Position numbers and translations under genes: made by a program
The notes under the pieces: model-generated
The model's database searches: none
Seen by the model: the letters and a program-made list of their open reading frames with translations, nothing else
Told to the model about the DNA's origin: nothing
Assembly (NCBI GenBank): GCA_964484515.1
Contig: CAZAGT010000061.1
Span: 1-18,753, forward strand
Origin: CAZAGT01 sp964484515
Lineage (GTDB): Bacteria; Desulfobacterota; DSM-4660; Desulfatiglandales; HGW-15
Direction: 5' to 3'
DNA length: 18,753 nt
Shown: positions 14,049 through 18,753 of the stretch, piece after piece
Numbering within the stretch: the stretch's first letter is position 1
Layout of the letters: the number at the start of each line of letters is the position of its first letter

Positions 14049-14078
14049 CCTAATACGGTAGCTTGGAGGGTAGGAGAA

Positions 14079-14573
14079 ATGCAGAAAACAGTACTTGGTG
14101 TATTGGTGGGTTTTGCAGTGTTGGTGTTGGTGTCTCCGGTCTGGGCCTATCAAGTAGATAGAAACATTCTACTGACTTATGGGGATGAGGCGAAGAACTA
14201 CACGGAAGCATACTTCGATGCAATCGTGCAGGACATTGATGTGCCTTCGCTTACCGAGGCCACCCTCACCGTTTACCTGAGCCCCGCGGTTAACTGGGGC
14301 CCGACGGCGATGATCTGGGTAAACGGAGATCTGGTGGAGGGAAATCTGCCGGTAAGCTCCTCGACGGCGTGGACCTATGACGTCCTGGCCGACCTGCAAA
14401 ACGACGGTGGCCTTACCTTTAAGGTCGAAAAAAAATCAGGAACCCTGTACTACCATGGGGCGGAACTCGATGTGACGCCCGATGCAGCACACAATCCGAT
14501 CCCCGCTACGCTTTGGCTGTTTGGGGTCGGCCTAATGGGTCTTGCAGGGATAAGAAAGAAGTTCAGGAAGTAG
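14079..14573 (+). CDS. Small secreted protein with PEP-CTERM-like (exosortase) C-terminal signal, paralogue 1
   Basis: A 164-residue protein. The start is ATG 14079, preceded by GGAGGG at 14065-14070; the frame is open further upstream only through the N gap. A signal peptide (1-~23, QKTVLGVLVGFAVLVLVSPVWA) precedes a ~115-residue mature domain with alternating strands (NILLTYGDEAKNYTEAYFDA, ATLTVYL, AMIWVNGDLV, AWTYDVLADLQNDGGLTFKV) that I do not recognise. It looks like a small all-beta, perhaps sugar-binding, fold. The C-terminus NPIPATLWLFGVGLMGLAG plus IRKKFRK has the three-part exosortase sorting signal: a Pro-x-Pro motif, a hydrophobic helix and a basic tail. Such proteins are processed by exosortase and sent to the cell surface or extracellular matrix. 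It is the first of two tandem paralogues, each a monocistronic unit with its own terminator. Confidence 0.82.
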   Translation: MQKTVLGVLVGFAVLVLVSPVWAYQVDRNILLTYGDEAKNYTEAYFDAIVQDIDVPSLTEATLTVYLSPAVNWGPTAMIWVNGDLVEGNLPVSSSTAWTYDVLADLQNDGGLTFKVEKKSGTLYYHGAELDVTPDAAHNPIPATLWLFGVGLMGLAGIRKKFRK

Positions 14574-14603
14574 CAAGCTCACCTCCAACTTCCAAAAGCA
14601 CCT

Positions 14604-14630
14604 AAGCGGAGCTTCGGCTCCGCTTTTCTT
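14604..14630 (+). terminator. Rho-independent terminator after paralogue 1
   Basis: A stem of AAGCGGAGC and GCTCCGCTT with a TTCG tetraloop (14604-14625), followed by TTTCTT. It is preceded by CACCT and is identical in stem and loop to the terminator at 15549-15576. Confidence 0.92.
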
Positions 14631-14883
14631 GTGTCTCAAATCGTGAAGTGACATAGCTGGTTGAACAGATACGTAGCGCCCCTCCGAGAACACGAAGATT
14701 CACATTATCAGACAGGTAACTCCGGCTTCAAGCCCCAGCATTTATTCTAAGATTGAAGATTTTGGTTATGATAGGAACTCAATCGAGCCGCTTCGTTCAA
14801 TTGAAAGACGAACATTTCTCGCGGTCCTCATTTGATCAAAATAGGATTGGTTATCCCCATTACATCAGTTAGTGTTAAAATAA
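14631..14883. other. Intergenic spacer between the two paralogue units
   Basis: About 250 bases, less GC-rich than the genes. I see no open frame of interest, no RNA gene and no strong hairpin. It lies between the terminator of paralogue 1 and the conserved upstream block of paralogue 2, so it is the non-conserved part of the duplicated unit. Confidence 0.5.
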
Positions 14884-14961
14884 GTACTTGAAATACTTAC
14901 TTTTTACCTACAAAAATCCCCCTTTACTTCATATGCGGAATGCATTTTTGTGCACACTGGG
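14884..14961 (+). promoter_or_regulatory. Conserved upstream block of the second exosortase-signal gene
   Basis: The gap-free counterpart of 13927-14004. This copy begins AAGTACTTGAAATACTTACT, so TACTT recurs every nine bases, which could be a direct-repeat binding site. It ends 61 bases before the ATG at 15023. Confidence 0.5.
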
Positions 14962-15022
14962 ATTGTACGTAAACGGGTCAACAAACAGCAATGACTTGAA
15001 ACGCTGGTGAAGGGGGGATGAG

Positions 15023-15520
15023 ATGAAAAAACCGGTAGTTGTCGTCTTAGTGGCTTTGACCTTGTTGGCTTTGGCACCTTTAACCTATGCCTATCAGATC
15101 GATAGAAACATACTACTCACATACGGAGATAGTGACAAGAATTACACCGAGACCTACTTCGATACAATCATAAAGGGCATTGATGTGTCTTCGCTTACCA
15201 GCGCAACCCTGACGGTTCACCTGGACCCCGCCGTGTCATGGAAGTGGCCAACGGCAAAGATTTGGGTAAACGGAGATGTGGTGAAGAGTAGTTTAGAGGT
15301 AAAAAACTCAACCGCGTGGACCTACGATGTCCTGTCCGACCTGCAAGACGACGGCGGCCTTACCTTTAAGCTCGAAAAGCGCTCAGGGAAAGTGTCGTAC
15401 CTCGGGGCGGAACTGGATGTGACGCCCGATGCAGCACACAACCCGATCCCCGCCACGCTCTGGCTGTTCGGAGCCGGACTGATCGGGCTTGCAGGGGTGA
15501 GAATGAGGTTGAAGAAGTAG
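15023..15520 (+). CDS. Small secreted protein with PEP-CTERM-like (exosortase) C-terminal signal, paralogue 2
   Basis: A 165-residue protein with ATG 15023 preceded by AGGGGGG at 15011-15017. It is about 70% identical by eye to the gene at 14079-14573 over the mature part, with one extra residue (SWKWPTAKIWVNGD). The most constant stretches are DRNILLTYGD, STAWTYDVL, DGGLTFK and the C-terminal block from GAELDVTPDAAHN into PIPATLWLFG. The signal peptide (1-~23) and the sorting signal are both intact (PIPATLWLFGAGLIGLAG then VRMRLKK). Diversity is concentrated in the signal peptide and in the residues around the middle loop (VVKSSLEVKN against LVEGNLPVSS). No exosortase gene lies in this window. 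It is convergent with the deacetylase gene. The function is unknown; surface or matrix location is inferred from the signal. Confidence 0.83.
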   Translation: MKKPVVVVLVALTLLALAPLTYAYQIDRNILLTYGDSDKNYTETYFDTIIKGIDVSSLTSATLTVHLDPAVSWKWPTAKIWVNGDVVKSSLEVKNSTAWTYDVLSDLQDDGGLTFKLEKRSGKVSYLGAELDVTPDAAHNPIPATLWLFGAGLIGLAGVRMRLKK

Positions 15521-15548
15521 GTGTGTTCCTCTAACTCTCCAAGCACCT

Positions 15549-15576
15549 AAGCGGAGCTTCGGCTCCGCTTTTTTTT
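15549..15576 (+). terminator. Rho-independent terminator after paralogue 2
   Basis: The stem AAGCGGAGC/GCTCCGCTT with loop TTCG (15549-15570) is followed by six further Ts. CACCTAAGCGGAGCTTCGGC is shared with the first terminator, so it belonged to the duplicated unit. Confidence 0.94.
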
Positions 15577-15951
15577 GATGCTTGCTCGTGCTCGACGTGC
15601 CCCAAAGAAAGTAACCTCCTCTTTCTGAAAACCGCATCCGTTTCGTCCACAAAAAGCTACGAATCGCCGGCCATCCGGGCTAATCCTATAGGCCGTTCCG
15701 AGCCTCAGTTTCCCGTGATTCGCCTGTTCTGATTCCCATGTTCAAATAGGGCCGCAACAGACAGATCCGGCTTTTTTCAACCAAATGGCCTTTCCGCGCA
15801 ATGGCCGATTCTTGGACCGTGACATCCTCACGTGCATTGGTCACCGACATACGCCGGGAGCTTCTATCGACTTCGGGCCCCAAAAGGAGCGCTCTTCTCA
15901 GCCAAGCGCGACTGGCTGAACAGATTCTCGCTGCGGGGCCATTTCCCATTC
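15577..15951. other. Intergenic region between the convergent paralogue 2 and the deacetylase gene
   Basis: No supported gene. A 7-bp inverted repeat, TCAGCCA (15898-15904) and TGGCTGA (15913-15919), lies 33 bases beyond the deacetylase stop. It could help end that transcript, but there is no T-run on that strand, so it is a weak candidate. The rest has only short open frames with no family resemblance. Confidence 0.45.
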
Positions 15952-18639
15952 CTACTCAAAAATGACGTAACCTACCTGCTCCGAGGTGTGGGAGCGTTCG
16001 GCGTCGTGCATTTGGTCCTCCTCGATGGCCAATTGCAGGCTGTCTGCGGTAAGCGGCGTGGCACCATACAAAATGGCCCATCCGCCATTGCCGCCGTCCA
16101 TACCGACTTGACTGGCTATGGCCACCACGGGATTTGATAATCCGCCAAACGCGTAACCGTAGGGAGGACTGTTGCCCACACCGTCTACCGTGTCCGTCCC
16201 CACGGCGGCGATATAGGGTCTTGTCCCCATAACCCCGCTGCCGGCCTCAATAACAACATACCCAATTTCCTCGCTGGATCGTGTCTGATTGGCATCCTCA
16301 CCCACGTGCTTACCAATATGGAATTCCGTCCCCGAGGGAGGCGTGCTCCTGGAGGCGCCATGCGACCAAAACACTGAAAAGCCCGGATCATTATACGTCA
16401 GCACCTGGCCAACCACCACCGGCTTGGTATACGTGTTGCCGTAGCCTAGACTCTCTTCTACCCATGACCCTGCCGCGGCAGTCAGCGTTGAAGTAAACCT
16501 GCCAGCCTCCATCTTCACGCCGTGCTCGGCCTCCGTGTAAACACCCTCCTCAACCACCATATAGTGGACATGGACACCGCTTATCACCCCGGTCAATCCG
16601 TCCGCGCGATCCACCCGCATCTCAAAGCCATTACCGGTAGCATTCCGCACCCGTACGACCAAGGGGGGGCTGTTACTGCTATAATTTGGGCTACATACCA
16701 CCACCATGGAACTATACGACCGAACAAGCGGTACCGCGGTCCAGTCACTGTTGCTCACACCCGGGATGACCCCTATCTCGAGATAGGGCGCTCCACCCCC
16801 CTGAACAGACGTCACCGTTATCGATACCGTGGCTTCATTCGAGTCCACCGCTTGGTCATTCGCCACATATGTAAAGCTGTCGCTGCCTGCAAACCCGGAA
16901 TCCGGCGTGTAGCTGAAGGACCCGTCAGGATTCAAATACACGGTCCCATTCGCAGGCCCTTCGACCAACCGCGCCGTCAGTGAGTCTCCGTCTACATCAC
17001 CATCGTTGGCCAAAACCCCCTTCGCTGCAACCGTGAGCGTATCTTCCGCCCTGACCCCGTAAACGTCGTCAATGGCCACCGGAGGGTCATTGACCTCGGT
17101 GACTGTGATCGTTACCGTGGCTGCGTTGCTGTCCGCAACGCCGTCATCGGCCACATACGTGAAGGTATCGGATCCACTGAAACCGCCGTTTGGCGTGTAG
17201 CTGAAGCTGCCGTCATCCATCAGGGTCAACCTGCCGTTGCTCACGTCCATAAGCAGGGCGGCCGTCAGGGAATCCCCCTCTGGGCTATAGTCATTAGCCA
17301 ACACACCACTGACCACGTCGTGCGTGAGCGTTTCATCTTCGGCGACGCCGTAGGTGTCATCATACGCGACAGGAGGATCCACCGTGATCGTCGCCTTGGC
17401 CGCGTTGCTGTCCGCAACGCCGTCATTGGCCGCATACGTAAAGGTATCGGACCCCCTGAAATCACCGTTTGGCGTGTAGCTGAAGCTGCCGTCATCCATC
17501 AGGGTCAACCTGCCGTTGCTCACATCGCTAAGCAGGATCGCCCTCAGGGGAGCTCCATCCGTGCTTTGATCATTCGCCAGCACGCCAGCGGCAGCCGCCA
17601 CCGTGAGTGTTTCGGCTTTCCCCGTCCTGTAAGCATCGTCAATGGCCATAAGCGGACCCAGAAGTACGATTTCTCCCCTGCCCGGAATGGATTCGTACCG
17701 TACCCTGGCCTGATCGACCTGGAGAACCTCTGACCAACCATCTTGAATCACGGTGCAAGTCGCCCAGTTCAGCGGGACCTCGGTAATGAGGGTCAAGGGC
17801 TCGTCATAGAGCGCGGGGTCCACGGCCGACGTAAGACGAAGGCGTATCATAGCATCTGTTGCCTCCAGAACGGAGATGCTGGCCGTGTCTCTTTCTGCGA
17901 TGTACTTGTGGACACTTATCCAGCCCCCATTCCAAAGCTTATCCCTGACCGAAGTCAGGTAGTCGAGCAGCTGGACAAAATCATCAGTGCGAACCCAACC
18001 CCTGGGCTTTGCCCTTTCATGGACATGATGGAAATGAATGGCCACCCACCTACCCTCGTCGATCGCCTCTTGCGCTTTGTCTATCATCACCTCGGCATCC
18101 ACACCGTTGGCCAAACTTGCATTCATTTCGCTATTATCACGAACAATGCAGTGGTATTTTCCTAGAATTCCACCCATTTCCTGCTCTGAAATGCCCCAAG
18201 TCGTTCCCCCACCTCTTTGGAAGGAAGCCAGTTTGCTTGCACCGTCGGGTCTGAGTGACCAAATAATCCGAGCACATTCGCCGATTTCATAATCAGCTTC
18301 CTCGAGGTCGTTTGCACCTTGATGGTGCATCGTGTGGTTCGCCAGCTCTTGTCGATACGCGATACAAGCTTCCTCCCACACGCTGGCCCTCCCCTGATAT
18401 CTGCTGGTTCCCGGGTTGATAAAGAAGGTCCCCACAAGGCCTCGTTCGACGAGAGCCGGTATGGCAATATCCGCATGACACTCGTAGCTGTCGTCAAAAC
18501 TCATTGTGAACGCGCCGCTTGAGCCATCCTTCCAGCTTTCAACGGTGGTTTCTCCAGGACCGGCATGCAAAACAGAGATTGGAGCCAGGAGGACTATAAT
18601 TGTCGTAAGAAGAGCTAGCATCCTCATCTTTTTAACCAT
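15952..18639 (-). CDS. Secreted polysaccharide deacetylase with three Ig/cadherin-like modules and an unrecognised C-terminal domain
   Basis: The frame is open to an ATG at 18684. I prefer 18639 (MVKKMRMLALLTTIIVLL...), where a signal peptide begins; 18624 is also possible. Numbering from 18684, the NodB-type domain spans ~45-260 with motif 1 SFDD (Asp64, Asp65), motif 2 NHTMHH (His117, His121) and AIHFHH (His217/219). It should remove acetyl groups from a polysaccharide outside the cell using a divalent metal. Three bacterial Ig/VCBS-like modules follow (~346-440, ~442-536, ~540-633), each with the pattern DD-Y, GVLAND, DGSFSYTP and SDTFTY. A C-terminal region (~640-910) has repeats ending EEIGYVVIE and EQVGYVIFE, a pattern I know from large secreted proteins but cannot name. 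There is no exosortase signal. The region upstream of the start is lost in poly-G, so no promoter can be assessed. Confidence 0.88.
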   Translation of the reverse strand: MVKKMRMLALLTTIIVLLAPISVLHAGPGETTVESWKDGSSGAFTMSFDDSYECHADIAIPALVERGLVGTFFINPGTSRYQGRASVWEEACIAYRQELANHTMHHQGANDLEEADYEIGECARIIWSLRPDGASKLASFQRGGGTTWGISEQEMGGILGKYHCIVRDNSEMNASLANGVDAEVMIDKAQEAIDEGRWVAIHFHHVHERAKPRGWVRTDDFVQLLDYLTSVRDKLWNGGWISVHKYIAERDTASISVLEATDAMIRLRLTSAVDPALYDEPLTLITEVPLNWATCTVIQDGWSEVLQVDQARVRYESIPGRGEIVLLGPLMAIDDAYRTGKAETLTVAAAAGVLANDQSTDGAPLRAILLSDVSNGRLTLMDDGSFSYTPNGDFRGSDTFTYAANDGVADSNAAKATITVDPPVAYDDTYGVAEDETLTHDVVSGVLANDYSPEGDSLTAALLMDVSNGRLTLMDDGSFSYTPNGGFSGSDTFTYVADDGVADSNAATVTITVTEVNDPPVAIDDVYGVRAEDTLTVAAKGVLANDGDVDGDSLTARLVEGPANGTVYLNPDGSFSYTPDSGFAGSDSFTYVANDQAVDSNEATVSITVTSVQGGGAPYLEIGVIPGVSNSDWTAVPLVRSYSSMVVVCSPNYSSNSPPLVVRVRNATGNGFEMRVDRADGLTGVISGVHVHYMVVEEGVYTEAEHGVKMEAGRFTSTLTAAAGSWVEESLGYGNTYTKPVVVGQVLTYNDPGFSVFWSHGASRSTPPSGTEFHIGKHVGEDANQTRSSEEIGYVVIEAGSGVMGTRPYIAAVGTDTVDGVGNSPPYGYAFGGLSNPVVAIASQVGMDGGNGGWAILYGATPLTADSLQLAIEEDQMHDAERSHTSEQVGYVIFE
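17186..17244 (-). repeat. 59-bp exact direct repeat within the deacetylase gene, copy 1
   Basis: Identical base for base to 17465-17523, 279 bases away (93 codons). It encodes VSNGRLTLMDDGSFSYTPNG in both Ig-like modules 1 and 2. Synonymous sites are identical too, which indicates a recent module duplication or gene conversion. Confidence 0.9.
17465..17523 (-). repeat. 59-bp exact direct repeat within the deacetylase gene, copy 2
   Basis: The partner of 17186-17244. The third module (16900s) has the same protein pattern but diverged DNA, so the duplication involved modules 1 and 2 only. Such a repeat may also be a place of assembly or recombination error. Confidence 0.9.
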
Positions 18640-18690
18640 CCTTTCTGAAATGTCGGCTCTGAAGAGCCCCGTCCTGTTGTTCATTCTTGT

Positions 18691-18753
<63 letters not shown>

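Overview
The window looks like part of a draft or metagenome-assembled bacterial chromosome. It contains a 10-N scaffold gap, it starts inside a gene, and its last ~63 bases are an implausible poly-G run. The coding part is moderately GC-rich. A MoxR/DUF58/Bat envelope operon, a tungsten-type aldehyde:ferredoxin oxidoreductase and exosortase (PEP-CTERM-like) surface proteins together suit an anaerobic or facultative Gram-negative, for example Desulfobacterota, Nitrospirota or NC10-like. That placement is inference and is not proven here.

Layout. (1) Positions 2-11063, + strand: a MoxR-Bat (Bacteroides aerotolerance) operon. In order it holds the C-terminal part of a MoxR AAA+ ATPase, DUF58, a membrane-anchored TPR + parvulin prolyl isomerase, a BatD-like membrane protein, BatA and BatB (VWA with intact MIDAS), BatC (TPR), BatD and BatE (TPR + SH3). 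The isomerase and the extra BatD-like gene are additions to the minimal operon. (2) 11061-11580: a stand-alone four-helix-bundle gene (23S rRNA intervening-sequence protein family) in a purine-rich repeat cassette, filling the space between the convergent batE and AOR genes. A frameshifted, oppositely oriented copy sits at 507-964 between moxR and DUF58. (3) 11577-13409, - strand: AOR, preceded by a 250-bp MITE-like element with perfect 24-bp inverted ends (13431-13680). (4) 13927-15576: a tandem duplication of a small secreted protein with an exosortase-type C-terminal signal. Each copy has the same upstream block and the same terminator. (5) 15952-18639, - strand: a large secreted polysaccharide deacetylase with three Ig/cadherin-like modules and an unrecognised C-terminal repeat domain.

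How it fits together. In characterised relatives, MoxR ATPases and VWA/DUF58 proteins act as a chaperone-like pair. BatA/B/D/E are membrane-anchored with large periplasmic parts, so the operon probably builds or maintains an envelope complex, and the added prolyl isomerase suggests periplasmic folding. The duplicated surface proteins and the deacetylase suggest extracellular polysaccharide biology, but they are separate transcription units.

The most unusual signal is the set of small repeat cassettes. Nearly every non-overlapping junction in the Bat operon is filled by one of two families: GGTGGAAGGCTGAAGG-type purine repeats (with or without the four-helix-bundle gene), or CGCAGAG/hairpin elements. 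The purine repeats begin at, or within a few bases of, the stop codons of moxR, batB, batC, batE and AOR, and in four cases the TAG stop codon lies inside the repeat. The two gene-containing copies have matching inverted ends, as expected of a small non-autonomous mobile cassette whose mobiliser is unknown.
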